A stretch of DNA of 64,000 nt from an uncultured Deferribacterales bacterium. Its GTDB lineage: Bacteria; Chrysiogenota; Deferribacteres; Deferribacterales; Mucispirillaceae. Location of the stretch: positions 1 through 64,000 of the forward strand of contig CANTXF010000012.1 of the NCBI GenBank assembly GCA_947853665.1. Direction: 5' to 3'. Under the pieces are notes generated by a model, which saw only the letters and a list, made by a program, of their open reading frames with translations, was not told the DNA's origin and ran no database searches. This document shows positions 52,414 through 62,296 of this stretch, one piece after another (positions within the stretch are counted from its first letter, which is position 1; each line of letters opens with the position of its first letter). The position numbers and the translations under genes were made by a program.

Positions 52414-52469
52414 ATGAAGTTTCTTGCGGGAAGCGGAAAACCGCCCCGAAAAATTTAACGGAGGTTAAT

Positions 52470-54008
52470 ATGGATAAGAAAAAAGAATTGCTTACGACAG
52501 TCTACGGCAGGCCCGTGGCGGACGACCAGGCCTCGATTACGGCCGGCGTGAGAGACGCCGGATATACAATGCTTCAGGACGTTCATCTTCTGGAAAAGCT
52601 GGCCCACTTCAACAGGGAGCGTATCCCCGAGCGCGTGGTTCACGCCAAGGGCGCTGGAGCGGGCGGTTATTTTGAAGTTACAAACGACCTTTCAAAATAC
52701 ACGAGAGCCGCTTTCCTTTCAAAAGTCGGCAAAAAGACGGAGGTTTTCGTCAGGCTTTCCACCGTCGGCGGCGAGCGCGGCTCCGCCGATTCGGCCAGGG
52801 ACCCGAGAGGTTTCGCAGTAAAATTCTACACGGAAGAAGGCAACTACGACATGGTGGGAAACAATACTCCCGTATTCTTTATACGGGACGCTATGAAATT
52901 TCCCGATTTTATACACACTCAAAAACGCAACCCGCAGACCAACACCCACGACGCGACCGCTTTCTGGGATTTTCTCTCCCTTACGCCGGAAGCCGTTCAC
53001 CAGACGACCATACTCTTTTCCGACAGGGGCACGCCTAAAGACTACCGCCACATGGACGGCCACTCCAGCCACACCTATATGTGGTATAACGATAAAAACG
53101 AATACGTATGGATAAAATATCACTTTAAAACCGACCAGGGCAACGAAACCCTTACGGCCCAGGAAGCGGAAGCCCTTGCAGGCTCCGACCCGGACCACGC
53201 CACCCGCGACCTTTTCGAAGCCATAGAAAAAGGCCAGTACCCTTCCTGGACGGTGTATGTGCAGATAATGACGCCGGAACAGGCCAAAAACTATAAATTC
53301 GACCCCTTCGACGTTACCAAAGTATGGTATCACGCGGATTTCCCCCTGATACCCCTCGGCAAAATGGTGCTTAACCGCAACCCGGAAAACTACTTTGCGG
53401 AAGTGGAGCAGTCCTCCTTCGCGCCCAGCGCCTTTGTTCCCGGCATAGGGCCTTCTCCGGACAAGCTGCTTCAGGGCCGTCTTTTCGCTTATGAGGACGC
53501 CCACAGGTACCGTCTGGGCGCCAACCATCACCAGATACCCGTAAACTCTCCCAAAAACGCGAAAGCCCACACTTTCCAGAGGGACGGCTATATGACGGTG
53601 GACGGCAACGGCGGCAAAGGCGTAAACTATTATCCAAATTCGGATTTCGGTATAGAGCCGGATAAATCTTTCATGCCGCCCGTTATCGACATACAGGCGT
53701 CGATAGGCCATCACGAAAGAGCAACGGAGGACGTGGACTTCGTGCAGGCGGGCGAGCTTTATTCCCGCGTGTTAAACGATACCCAGAAAGACCATCTCAC
53801 GCGCAATATCGCAGGCCACATGAAAGGCGCCAAACGCAACATCCAGTACCGCCAAGCGGCCATATTCTATAAAGCCCACGAGGATTACGGTACAAGGATA
53901 GCCAGGCTGCTGGAGCTGGATATCGACAAGGTAAAAGAGCTTGCGGCCATGAGCCAGCAGGACAGGGTCGCGGCCACATCCAAGCTGACCTGCGACAAAT
54001 ATAAATAA
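52470..54008 (+). CDS. katA: monofunctional haem catalase
   Basis: A 512-residue clade 3-type small-subunit catalase that converts hydrogen peroxide to water and oxygen. The distal site has His58 in [11 protein letters not shown] and Asn131 in [12 protein letters not shown]; the proximal haem ligand is Tyr341 in [21 protein letters not shown]. No flavodoxin-like C-terminal domain is present. It follows the perR-like gene and has a strong terminator, so the pair forms a peroxide-defence unit. Confidence 0.97.
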   Translation: MDKKKELLTTVYGRPVADDQASITAGVRDAGYTMLQDVHLLEKLAHFNRERIPERVVHAKGAGAGGYFEVTNDLSKYTRAAFLSKVGKKTEVFVRLSTVGGERGSADSARDPRGFAVKFYTEEGNYDMVGNNTPVFFIRDAMKFPDFIHTQKRNPQTNTHDATAFWDFLSLTPEAVHQTTILFSDRGTPKDYRHMDGHSSHTYMWYNDKNEYVWIKYHFKTDQGNETLTAQEAEALAGSDPDHATRDLFEAIEKGQYPSWTVYVQIMTPEQAKNYKFDPFDVTKVWYHADFPLIPLGKMVLNRNPENYFAEVEQSSFAPSAFVPGIGPSPDKLLQGRLFAYEDAHRYRLGANHHQIPVNSPKNAKAHTFQRDGYMTVDGNGGKGVNYYPNSDFGIEPDKSFMPPVIDIQASIGHHERATEDVDFVQAGELYSRVLNDTQKDHLTRNIAGHMKGAKRNIQYRQAAIFYKAHEDYGTRIARLLELDIDKVKELAAMSQQDRVAATSKLTCDKYK

Positions 54009-54020
54009 ACGATTACGCAA

Positions 54021-54056
54021 AAAGGAGGCTTAAAAAGCCTCCTTTTTTATTTTTCG
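54021..54056 (+). terminator. Rho-independent terminator of katA
   Basis: AAAGGAGGCT/AGCCTCCTTT, a ten-base-pair stem with a five-base loop (54021-54045), followed by TTATTTTT. Confidence 0.92.
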
Positions 54057-54060
54057 CAGG

Positions 54061-54206
54061 GCGATACCGGCGTAAAGTTACAGAAAATATTTATTATCCG
54101 GCGGCTTGCTCACGGTAACGAATAATAAAACTAAAAGCCTTCGGCAAGGCGCAGTCTAAAGGGGCAAACGCCCAAGCCTGCCTTGCCGCGCAGGTCTTAT
54201 TATGCG
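54061..54206. repeat. dispersed MITE-like repeat, copy H
   Basis: In B orientation, starting at TACCGGCGTAAAGTTACAG, then CGGCGGCTTGCTC, AATAAAACTAAAAGCC, GGCAAGGCGCAGTC and GGTCTTATTATG. The distal arm is lost. It directly follows the katA terminator. Confidence 0.7.
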
Positions 54207-54350
54207 GGGGCAGCCGCCCTGTTTTTTAAAAGATCTTCCGCTTACTATATTTTTAAGAACAAACCCGCCCCCGCAAATATCGTTAATTAATAAAGGCAGG
54301 CGGCGGAAGCTGCCGCGGCGATATAAATAAAAAAAGCAGGGGGCGGCGCT

Positions 54351-54800
54351 ATGGAATACAGAAAAGCAAACAGGGGCGATATTAAAGCGTTTACCGAAAA
54401 CAGGCTGGAATTTGCCTCGTCCGTAAGGAAGCCGGAAAATCCGGAAGCCTTTAAAGCCGCTACGGCAAAATACCTTAACGAGCATATAGATAAGGACGAC
54501 CTTATCATAATGCTTGCCATGGACGGCGAAGTGATAGCCGCCTCCTGCATGGCGTGCCTTTTTGAAACGGCGCCCCTGCCCTTTTTACTTTCCGGAAAAA
54601 CGGCGGAGCTTCTGAACGTTTACACGAAAGAGGAATACAGGCGGCAGGGCCACGCGGAAAAGCTGCTGATGATGCTTATGGAGGAATCAAAAAAGGCCGG
54701 GGCGGAAAAGATGTTCCTTTTCTACACGGACTCAGGCCTGCCCCTTTATAAAAAGCTGGGCTTTACGCCTATGGAAAGGCACCTTGAGATAAGGCTCTGA
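54351..54800 (+). CDS. GNAT-family acetyltransferase
   Basis: A 149-residue GNAT protein: KANRGDIKAFTENRLEF at the N-terminus, LNVYTKEEYRRQGHAEKLLMML with the acetyl-CoA R/Q-x-x-G loop, and the final LYKKLGFTP. GGCGG-rich sequence precedes the ATG. It is convergent with the ABC permease genes and monocistronic. The substrate is unknown. Confidence 0.88.
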   Translation: MEYRKANRGDIKAFTENRLEFASSVRKPENPEAFKAATAKYLNEHIDKDDLIIMLAMDGEVIAASCMACLFETAPLPFLLSGKTAELLNVYTKEEYRRQGHAEKLLMMLMEESKKAGAEKMFLFYTDSGLPLYKKLGFTPMERHLEIRL

Positions 54801-54816
54801 CGGGAAAGGCAAAAGC

Positions 54817-55974
54817 CTACGTTATCCCGCCTGCGCCCTTTGCCCGCGCCATCTGATAGCGCAGGGAAAAAAGGGCCGGAATCATATATACCGCGGCAAG
54901 AATCCACAGGTTGATATAAAGCGGCAGTATATCGCCTATGGACGCCCCCATCTGGCGTATCATTATAACGCCCATAACGCCGGGGCTGGAGGGGAAAACG
55001 ACGCGCAGCCAGCGCACCCATTCGGGCATCTCCCATACCGGCCAGGAAAACCCGGTTAAAAAAAGCAGAGGTATGGAGGTCATTATAATAACGAACACGC
55101 CGCCCTCCCGTTCTCTGGCGAAAAAGCCCGCGGCAATGCCCAAAAACACCACGGAAAGGCCGTAAGGCAGCATAAAAAGAAATAGCTGCCCCGGACTGCC
55201 GAAATCCGGTATGTGGAAAAACCTTACGCTCACTTCAAAAAAATAATAGGCTATCACCATAAAAAAGGACAGATAAGCAAGCGTCTTGCCGAAGAGCGTC
55301 CCCACCTCGCCCGCTCCGGAAACGAAGCCCCCGCCTTTTTCGCAGTCCCTCCCCTGCACGAGAAGCATCGCTACTAAAATAAGCTGCTGTAAAATAAGGG
55401 CCAGAACGCCGGGCACGACAAAGGTGGCGTATCCGCCCATAACGTTATAAAGGGGCTTCTGTATCACGCCCGCCGCGGATTGGAGTTTAAGGGCCGCTCC
55501 CGGCGGTATGCCCGCCATAGTCATCTGCTGGATCTTTACGCCCGCAGCCGTGGTAAGCACCACCTTCATAGCGGTGGAAAAGGTTTCGGAATAAAAAAGC
55601 ATATAGGAGCCGTCAGAAAAAAGCGTTACGGCGGGCTGCTTGCCAAGCACCACGTCGCCGTAAAAATTATCGGGGATATACACTATTCCGTTTATTTTCC
55701 TTTCGTAAAAGGCGTTTTTAGCGTCGGCAAGGGAGGGATACTCCGAAGTTACCGCCATAAATTCCGTAGCGTTGAGCATTCTTGTTATTTTGCGGCTCAG
55801 GTCCGATTTATCCTCGTCCACAACGGCCACGGGTATTTTTCTTACAACCTCCAATTCATAGGGATACGGATAGAAAAAAGAATAGAAAACAGGAGCGAAC
55901 CCCAGTATAAGCAAGGCTCCCGCGTCCCGGAATATCTTTTTGTACTCGGCGGCGAAAACGCTGAAAATTTTCAT
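54817..55974 (-). CDS. ABC-2 type export permease, subunit 2
   Basis: A 385-residue permease of the YhhJ/YbhR type: one N-terminal helix, a periplasmic domain (about residues 45-180; KIPVAVVDEDKSDLSRKI, EFMAVTSEYPSLADAKNAF, GIVYIPDNFYGDV) and five or six C-terminal helices with LTGFSWPVWEMPEWVRWL. Its start overlaps the other permease by four bases. It belongs to a TolC-HlyD-permease-permease unit that has no visible ATPase gene. Confidence 0.88.
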   Translation of the reverse strand: MKIFSVFAAEYKKIFRDAGALLILGFAPVFYSFFYPYPYELEVVRKIPVAVVDEDKSDLSRKITRMLNATEFMAVTSEYPSLADAKNAFYERKINGIVYIPDNFYGDVVLGKQPAVTLFSDGSYMLFYSETFSTAMKVVLTTAAGVKIQQMTMAGIPPGAALKLQSAAGVIQKPLYNVMGGYATFVVPGVLALILQQLILVAMLLVQGRDCEKGGGFVSGAGEVGTLFGKTLAYLSFFMVIAYYFFEVSVRFFHIPDFGSPGQLFLFMLPYGLSVVFLGIAAGFFAREREGGVFVIIMTSIPLLFLTGFSWPVWEMPEWVRWLRVVFPSSPGVMGVIMIRQMGASIGDILPLYINLWILAAVYMIPALFSLRYQMARAKGAGGIT

Positions 55975-57161
55975 TCCTTACCCCACATGCCGGGCCGGAT
56001 TACGAGAAACCTGTACATAATAGTGCCTATAACGAAGCACAGGGAAAAAAACAAAAAGAGATACAGCATATCCCACGGCGTGCCGGAGTGGGAAGCCCCG
56101 CGCATAGCGTCGTTTATGAGTATTCTGTGGTAGTGGGTTATCGGCAGAAATTCGGACCACAGCCTCGCGGCCTCCGGCATGCCTATATCGGGGAACGTTA
56201 CCCCGGCGTACGCGAAAGCCGGGGCGGCGTATACGGCAGTCACGCTCAGGCCCATCCTAAGGCTGCCGAAGCCCAGAAACAATATAACCATACACACGGA
56301 GGTGGAAGCCATTATGAAAAGAAACGTGGCAAGCAATATGGCCGTTCTGCTTCCCTCTATGGGCGCCCCCACGTAAACGAACAGAAAATAAAGCATTACC
56401 ACGCCGTTTGCCGTAAATATAATCCAATAGGGGAAGCTCTTTGCCGCCACCGTGGTAAACGGAGCCTTTTTTATGGATTCAGCAAGGGATTCAGCCCTGC
56501 CGGTTTTAAGCTCGAAGCCGAAACTGTATACAAAAGAGCCTACAACGAAAATCTGAAACATGGCGGGCAAAAGCCCCATAAGCATAAAATACTGATAATT
56601 AAGGTAGGGGTTAAAAAGTATCTTATTATCGAAAATTATGGGCGCGGCTTTAGCCGCGGAAGCGTAAACGGGAACGCCCTCGCTCTCCTCGAATATCTTG
56701 TTATATTTGCCCGCAAAATCCTGAACGGCGGAAACCACGCCCCTGTTTGCTATGCCGCCTACCAGAAGGAGCTGGTTGTTATAATAGAAAGGCACCTCCG
56801 CTCCCTTATAGCCCAGCACTTTCTTTGAAAAATCCTCCGGTATTATCACCACCCCGTAAACGGACGTATCCGCAAGCAGCCGTTTTGCCTCCTTTACGCC
56901 GGTAAGCTCAAAAGCGACCCGCAGATCCGGGGAGGCGTTAAGGGTGATAATAAGCTCCCGCGATATGTTAGAGCGGTCGTTATCAATAACGGCAATGGGC
57001 GCTTTCCTCACTACGGGGCTGTAAAACACGGCGAGCATTATCCCGAAAGAGAGGGCGGACGAAATCAGGCAGAAAAAAAGGAGCTTGCGCCGCACGTTCC
57101 ACAGAAAATCCCACTCCCGCCGGACGACCTTTTTAAAGATACCGAAATAACCTTCTCCCAT
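55971..57161 (-). CDS. ABC-2 type export permease, subunit 1
   Basis: A 396-residue permease homologous to the next gene: N-terminal helix after RREWDFLWNVRRKL, periplasmic domain with KAPIAVIDNDRSNISREL and YGVVIIPEDFSKKVLG, then about five helices ending in GVTFPDIGMPEAARLWSEFLPITHYH. The pair would form a heterodimeric export channel. It lies 18 bases after the HlyD gene. Confidence 0.88.
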   Translation of the reverse strand: MGEGYFGIFKKVVRREWDFLWNVRRKLLFFCLISSALSFGIMLAVFYSPVVRKAPIAVIDNDRSNISRELIITLNASPDLRVAFELTGVKEAKRLLADTSVYGVVIIPEDFSKKVLGYKGAEVPFYYNNQLLLVGGIANRGVVSAVQDFAGKYNKIFEESEGVPVYASAAKAAPIIFDNKILFNPYLNYQYFMLMGLLPAMFQIFVVGSFVYSFGFELKTGRAESLAESIKKAPFTTVAAKSFPYWIIFTANGVVMLYFLFVYVGAPIEGSRTAILLATFLFIMASTSVCMVILFLGFGSLRMGLSVTAVYAAPAFAYAGVTFPDIGMPEAARLWSEFLPITHYHRILINDAMRGASHSGTPWDMLYLFLFFSLCFVIGTIMYRFLVIRPGMWGKE

Positions 57162-57179
57162 AATATCAGGACGCGCCCT

Positions 57180-58160
57180 TTATTCGCCCGGCATATAAAA
57201 TATGGCGGACATTCCAGAGCGCAGCCCCTCCACGGGCTTTAAAGGATACGCCTTTATCTCGAAGGTCTTAAGGTCGAACTGGCCGCTGGTTTTCGTGGCG
57301 CTCCAAACGGCGAAATCGCCCACCTTGGAAATATAGCGCACCTCAACGGGAAATACCTCGCTTTCGGAAATCGCCGGGAACATTACGTTTATAACCGTTC
57401 CCATGCGGATATCCTTCAGCAGGTCCTCCCTGATATTGAAAGTGACCCATATATCCGACATATCCACAAGGGTAAGGATGGGAAAGCCCGCTGTAACAAG
57501 CTCGCCCGTATCGACCACCACCGTCATCACTTCCGCGTCGATAGGGGCGGTAAGCACCGTATCGTCAAGAAAGCTCATAACCTCCTGAACGGCTCCGCTG
57601 GCCTGCTCCGTCAGGGCAACGGCGGCGTTTTTATCCTCCTGCCTGGCTCCCGATTTCGCCATTTCGTACTGGGCTTTGGCGGCTCTGGCGTCGTTTACGG
57701 AGGCCCGCCATTTCGTGCGGGCTTCGTCAAGCTGCTGGGCGGGCACAACGCCGTCCTTATAAAGAGAATCCACACGGTCGTAAGTTTTTTTAGCCAGCTT
57801 TTCCGCGACGACGGCTTTTTCATAAACGTTGAGAAGGGCCGTGATCTCCTCCACCCTGGCTCCGGCGAACACCTTGTTTTTCTGAGCGTCGGCGGCTTTA
57901 AGGGCGGCTTCCGCCTGATAGGCTTTGGCTTTTATGGAGGGCGCGTCAAGCCTTGCCAGTATGTCGCCTTTTTTTACCTGCTGGCCTTCGTCCACATAAA
58001 CGGCCTCCACCTTGCCCACGACCCTGGGCGACACCTGTATCTGGCGGGCAACGGCCTCGCCCTGAAGCACGAGAGGCACAGGCCTCGAGGCAAACCAGAC
58101 GCAGGCTCCGGCGATTATACCTATAAGGGCCAGCGCCCCGGCGTAATAAACGTATCTCAT
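57180..58160 (-). CDS. HlyD-type membrane fusion protein
   Basis: A 326-residue periplasmic adaptor with one N-terminal helix (YYAGALALIGIIAGACVWFA), a lipoyl half-motif (GKVEAVYVDEGQQVKKGDILARLD), a helical hairpin and a beta-barrel (VVVDTGELVTAGFPILTLVD). It links the inner-membrane permeases to the TolC-type channel. The start overlaps the tolC-like stop by four bases. Confidence 0.93.
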   Translation of the reverse strand: MRYVYYAGALALIGIIAGACVWFASRPVPLVLQGEAVARQIQVSPRVVGKVEAVYVDEGQQVKKGDILARLDAPSIKAKAYQAEAALKAADAQKNKVFAGARVEEITALLNVYEKAVVAEKLAKKTYDRVDSLYKDGVVPAQQLDEARTKWRASVNDARAAKAQYEMAKSGARQEDKNAAVALTEQASGAVQEVMSFLDDTVLTAPIDAEVMTVVVDTGELVTAGFPILTLVDMSDIWVTFNIREDLLKDIRMGTVINVMFPAISESEVFPVEVRYISKVGDFAVWSATKTSGQFDLKTFEIKAYPLKPVEGLRSGMSAIFYMPGE

Positions 58161-59578
58161 AAGCCTAACTCCACCGTCGCTTTCGAGCGGTAATCTTCAA
58201 AATAATCGAAAAGGCCGGACGTCTCAAGCAGCTTTGCCATAGCTATATCGAACTTATAGGCCGCCGCTATTGCGGACATCTTAGCCCCGGAAAGGGCAAG
58301 CTCCGCATCCACCACGTCGAGGGAGGTGGCCATACCCTGGTCGAAAGCCCTGGTGCGGGCCCGCAGGTATTCCTCCGTAAAAGCCAGCGACGACCGGACG
58401 GCCTCGTAATCTGCCCGGGCGTTTTCTATGGTTATATACTGCTGCTCCACAAGGGTCTTTATATCCTTTTCCGCCCTGATTTTAGTAAGCTGAAAAGATT
58501 TTTGCGCCGCTTTCGCCGCGCGCACCGAGTTATAGCCCCCGAAGCCTTCAAAAATTGTGTAAGTAAGCCCTATCCCCACCATCCAGTCCGGCATTAAGTC
58601 GGACTTATCGTGAGAATAGAGATCGGCGTTGCCGAAAAGGAACACGGACGGCAGAAACGTGGCGTATTTGGCCGACACCGCCGTATCCGTAAGCCTCTGC
58701 CCCGCCTCAAGCTGCTTTATATCCGGGTTGGAGGCCATGGCCTGCTCCTGAAAATATGAAAGAGGCTGGAAAGAATCAGCCGGAACGATAAAAAGCGGCG
58801 TCGACGGCGTAATATCCTCATCGGCGTTAAGGATGGACTTAAGAGCCGCAGCGGAAAGCTCCGCGTCTCTTAAAGCCTGCTTATAACCGCGCTCGGCCTC
58901 GGAAAGGGCCATCTCCGCGTGCATACGCTCTACCCGGGCAAGAACTCCGGCCTTTTCCATTTTAACGGCTTTTTCGTAATGGTCCTTCATGGCGTCGTAG
59001 ACTTCCTTCTTTACGGCCGCCACGTCGTCAGCCAGCCTTACGCCGAAATAGAGAGCCGCAAGCTGGGACACCAGCTTCGATTTGGCGGAATTCCCGGCGG
59101 CCTCAGCCCTTTCTATCTGGATAGAGGCGGCCCTGTTGGCGGCCAGTATCTTGCCACCGGTAAACACGGGCCACACGGCGGAAGCCGTCAGCATGAAAAG
59201 GTTTTCCTTCTGTATGGTCTGGCTCATGGAGGACGGAAAACCCTGGAGAACGGCGCCGATATTAGGATTAATCTGCCCCAGAGGGGCCAGGGCGCCTTTC
59301 ATGGAGCTTAAATCCACGTCCATCTTCAAATCGTCGTTAAAGTGGACGTAACCGGCGTTAAGCGAAAGAGTCGGGAAAAAAAGGCCGAAGGCCGCCTTTT
59401 TTTCCATGCGGCGCTGATTTATATCCTCGTTGGAGGCGGCTATGGTCTCGTTCGAGTCGTAAAGCCTTGCCAAGGCCGAGGAAAAGCTCATCTCTCCGCC
59501 GTAGGAAAATGCGGGCGCCAGCAAAAAAAACAGCGCCGGCCATAATGAAACGATATTCGTTATCGCGGATTTTTTCAT
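58157..59578 (-). CDS. TolC-family outer-membrane efflux protein
   Basis: A 473-residue outer-membrane factor with a signal peptide (LWPALFFLLAPAFSYGG), long helical repeats and the TolC-type LEAGQRLTDTAVSAKYATFLPSVFLFGNADLYS segment. AGGAGG precedes the ATG. It is the first gene of the leftward export unit (tolC-hlyD-permease-permease). The exported substrate is unknown; drug or small-molecule efflux is the family norm. Confidence 0.93.
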   Translation of the reverse strand: MKKSAITNIVSLWPALFFLLAPAFSYGGEMSFSSALARLYDSNETIAASNEDINQRRMEKKAAFGLFFPTLSLNAGYVHFNDDLKMDVDLSSMKGALAPLGQINPNIGAVLQGFPSSMSQTIQKENLFMLTASAVWPVFTGGKILAANRAASIQIERAEAAGNSAKSKLVSQLAALYFGVRLADDVAAVKKEVYDAMKDHYEKAVKMEKAGVLARVERMHAEMALSEAERGYKQALRDAELSAAALKSILNADEDITPSTPLFIVPADSFQPLSYFQEQAMASNPDIKQLEAGQRLTDTAVSAKYATFLPSVFLFGNADLYSHDKSDLMPDWMVGIGLTYTIFEGFGGYNSVRAAKAAQKSFQLTKIRAEKDIKTLVEQQYITIENARADYEAVRSSLAFTEEYLRARTRAFDQGMATSLDVVDAELALSGAKMSAIAAAYKFDIAMAKLLETSGLFDYFEDYRSKATVELGL

Positions 59579-59743
59579 TTATCGCGGCCTCCTGCCGGGC
59601 ATCAAAGGAAACGATTGATTTTATACCATATTTTATCGCGCCAGTAAATAAACTAATACACCCTATTAAAAACGAAAAGGCGTAAGCGCACCGGCAAAAT
59701 TGCCGTGTACTAAAAAAGGTTTTTGATATATTATAGGCCCGCT

Positions 59744-60289
59744 ATGAAAATACTTGCGGTAATAGATTACGAAACCTTCGGCGAAAATTACCTCGAAGCG
59801 GCCAATAAAGCCGCTCCCTACGCCGAGATGATATGGTTCAGGATAAAAAAAACCGGCGCTGGCAAAATGCTGGAGCTGGCCTTGAGAATGCGCGGCCTGC
59901 TCCCCCATTCCAGGCTTATATTGAGCGAGCGGGCCGACGTTGCCCTTGCAGCCGGTTTCGACGGGGTGCATCTGAACGCCTCGTCCATGAAGCCGGAAAC
60001 GGTAAAGCGGCTTTTCCCCGGCCTTCTGACGGGCTATTCCGCCCATTCGGAAAAGGAATGCGCGGAGTCCCGGGCGGATTATACTACCATCAGCCCCATT
60101 TTCGACTCCAGCAAGCCGGACGGCCCCAGGCCTCTGGGCCTTATAAAGGCTCCAGCGCCCAACGTTTACGCCCTCGGAGGCATAAACTCCCGCAATTACG
60201 GCCTTCTGCTGGGCCGGGGTTTCGCGGGAATAGCCGGCATACGCCTGAGCGCCGAAGCGGATAAATTCAAGATACCCGGAACGGTATAA
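59744..60289 (+). CDS. ThiE/TenI-like thiamine phosphate synthase family protein
   Basis: A 181-residue TIM-barrel of the ThiE/TenI superfamily: VALAAGFDGVHLNASS, GYSAHSEKECAESRADYTTISPIF and YALGGINSRNYG correspond to the conserved strands. It is shorter than typical ThiE (about 210), and the usual GPxFPTxTK motif is replaced by SPIFDSSKPDGP, so catalysis as thiamine phosphate synthase is not assured. No other thi gene and no TPP riboswitch are nearby. ATG 59744 is chosen over an upstream TTG. Confidence 0.7.
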   Translation: MKILAVIDYETFGENYLEAANKAAPYAEMIWFRIKKTGAGKMLELALRMRGLLPHSRLILSERADVALAAGFDGVHLNASSMKPETVKRLFPGLLTGYSAHSEKECAESRADYTTISPIFDSSKPDGPRPLGLIKAPAPNVYALGGINSRNYGLLLGRGFAGIAGIRLSAEADKFKIPGTV

Positions 60290-60300
60290 AAAGGCGGCCG

Positions 60301-60410
60301 CCCCCTTAACGCCCGCAGTTACGGCTAATAATTACATCACCTGCTGTGCGGCCGCAGAAATTTATAATAAGCCCCGCGCGGCAAGGCAGGCTCCCTAAGG
60401 TTAAGCCGCC
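60301..60410. repeat. dispersed MITE-like repeat, copy I (partial)
   Basis: In A orientation: CCCCCTTAACGCCCGCAGTT, ATAATTACATCACCTGCTG, AATAAGCCCCGCGCGGCAAG. The right half is degenerate. It starts about 11 bases after the thiE-like stop. Confidence 0.6.
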
Positions 60411-60486
60411 GGGAAAACGCCCGCGAGGCTCCTTGATTTGCCCGCGCAGGCGGCGGAAAACGCCCTTTCCTGCGGGCTGAAAAATA

Positions 60487-61497
60487 TCACCTTCTCGCTT
60501 TGACGGCCCCTACACGCTTGCCTATCCTGTTGCCAAGAAAATTAACGGCAAGAACGTAGCGCGCGCTGTTATTGTATTTGCTTATTACGCAGAAGTTGCT
60601 GAAAGCCACGTGATATTCCGTTTTGCCGTCGCCGGAATCAACGGGGAAAAGCACGGCGGGAAGCCTGCTGTCGAACCTCATGGGAAAAATTATCCCCGCC
60701 TTCCGCAAAGCCCCCACTGTGGACTTTTTGCCGGAGCATGGGGAAGCCTGGAGCATACGCCTGTACCCGGAGCCCGCAAGGCGTACCTTTACCGACACCG
60801 GCTGGTCCTTTTTCCACCCGAACTGCTTAAGGTAATTGGCAACGCTGTATATGGCGTCGGCCCTGTCCCTTATAATATCTATTTTGCCGTTCTTGCTCCC
60901 GTCAACCGCGTATCTGGATATATTGGAGGGCATAAACTGAGGTATGCCGACGGCCCCGGCGTAGGAGCTCATATACGAAAAAGGGTCGGTCTTAGTCTTT
61001 CTGGAAAAAAGGAGCAGGGCTTCAAGCTCCCCCTGAAAATAAGCCGCCCGGCGGGGGTAGAAAAAACCTAAAGTGGCAAGTGCGTCGAAAGCCCTGTAAC
61101 GCAGGGTTATCTGGCCGTAGCTCGTTTCTATGCCGAGGATGGCCGTTATTATATAGGAAGGAACGCCGTATTTTTTCTGAGCGTTCAGCAGGGTTCTGCG
61201 GTATTTCTTATAAAATCTTACCCCGTCCGCGGTTCTGAGGTCCGTAATCACCCGGGCCATATAAGTGCCCCAGTCAAGAGCCTCGGCCGGGCGATCCATA
61301 AGCATGACGGCCCTTTCCACATACTGGGCCTTTCCGAAAAGCTCCCGCAGGGCCTTTTTGTCAAAGCCGTGATTTTTTGACATTTTATCTATAAAAGCGG
61401 AGACCGCCGGCTCTTTAAGGAATCTGTCGTCCGCCGGAGCGGCCGAAACGACGAACAGAGAGACAAGGGCTGCCGCTATTTTCACAAACACTGGCAT
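60487..61497 (-). CDS. lytic murein transglycosylase, MltB-like
   Basis: A 336-residue secreted enzyme that cleaves peptidoglycan glycan strands. It has a signal peptide (VKIAAALVSLFVVSAAPA), the catalytic Glu in ILGIETSYGQ, RRAAYFQGELEALL, SSYAGAVGIPQFMPSNI and DIIRDRADAIYSVANYLKQFGW, all typical of MltB/SltB1. No lipobox is seen, so it is probably soluble in the periplasm, unlike E. coli MltB. Confidence 0.92.
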   Translation of the reverse strand: MPVFVKIAAALVSLFVVSAAPADDRFLKEPAVSAFIDKMSKNHGFDKKALRELFGKAQYVERAVMLMDRPAEALDWGTYMARVITDLRTADGVRFYKKYRRTLLNAQKKYGVPSYIITAILGIETSYGQITLRYRAFDALATLGFFYPRRAAYFQGELEALLLFSRKTKTDPFSYMSSYAGAVGIPQFMPSNISRYAVDGSKNGKIDIIRDRADAIYSVANYLKQFGWKKDQPVSVKVRLAGSGYRRMLQASPCSGKKSTVGALRKAGIIFPMRFDSRLPAVLFPVDSGDGKTEYHVAFSNFCVISKYNNSARYVLAVNFLGNRIGKRVGAVKARR

Positions 61498-61651
61498 GAC
61501 CCCCGTATAACATATTTTATCCCCTTTGGCAAAAAGAACTTGCGCCTGTAAAAGGCCGTCCCCTTGCTATTTGCCCGCGATTTATATACAATTTCCGTAA
61601 CTTGCAGACGGGAGCCGCCGGGAAAGACGGCCCCGCGGGGAGCGTGCATTT

Positions 61652-62296
61652 ATGATAGTTTCCGCATCTCTTTTAAGCGCGGATTTCTCAAACCTTGAAA
61701 AAGAAGTGAAAGCGGTGGAAAAAGCGGGGGCGGACTGGCTCCATCTGGATATCATGGACGGGCGCTTCGTCCCCAACATAACCTTCGGGCCCCTTGTGGT
61801 AAAGGCGATACGGCCCCATACCCGCATGGTTTTCGACGCCCACCTTATGATAGAAAACCCGTCGGCCTATATAGACGCTTTCGCGGAAGCGGGAGCGGAT
61901 ATGATAACCATACATTTCGAGGCGGACGTTCACGCCCACAGGACCCTCTGCCGCATAAAGGAAAAAGGCCTTAAAGCGGGAGTGTCCGTAAACCCGGCCA
62001 CGCCCGTGTCCGTTCTCGAAGAAATACTGCCCTTCGCTGATATGGCCCTGATAATGTCGGTAAACCCCGGATTCCCAGCGCAGAAGCTCATAGAAACGTC
62101 GTTTGATAAGGTGGCAAAGCTTAAAGCCCTGGCGGATAAAGTAAATCCCGGATTAATAATAGAGACGGACGGCGGAGTCAACGAAAAAACCGCATCCCGC
62201 CTGGCGGAGGCGGGAGCCGGTGCGCTGGTCGCGGGAAGCTATATTTTCGGCGCGGAAAATTACGAAAAACCGGTAAAATACCTTAAATCCCTGTAA
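61652..62296 (+). CDS. rpe: ribulose-phosphate 3-epimerase
   Basis: Rpe interconverts ribulose 5-phosphate and xylulose 5-phosphate in the pentose phosphate pathway. The 214-residue TIM-barrel starts VSASLLSADFSNLEKEV and has WLHLDIMDGRFVPNITFGP, HLMIENPSAYIDAFAEAGAD, MSVNPGFPAQKLIE and ETDGGVNEKTA with the conserved acid pair. It appears to be a single gene. Confidence 0.97.
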   Translation: MIVSASLLSADFSNLEKEVKAVEKAGADWLHLDIMDGRFVPNITFGPLVVKAIRPHTRMVFDAHLMIENPSAYIDAFAEAGADMITIHFEADVHAHRTLCRIKEKGLKAGVSVNPATPVSVLEEILPFADMALIMSVNPGFPAQKLIETSFDKVAKLKALADKVNPGLIIETDGGVNEKTASRLAEAGAGALVAGSYIFGAENYEKPVKYLKSL

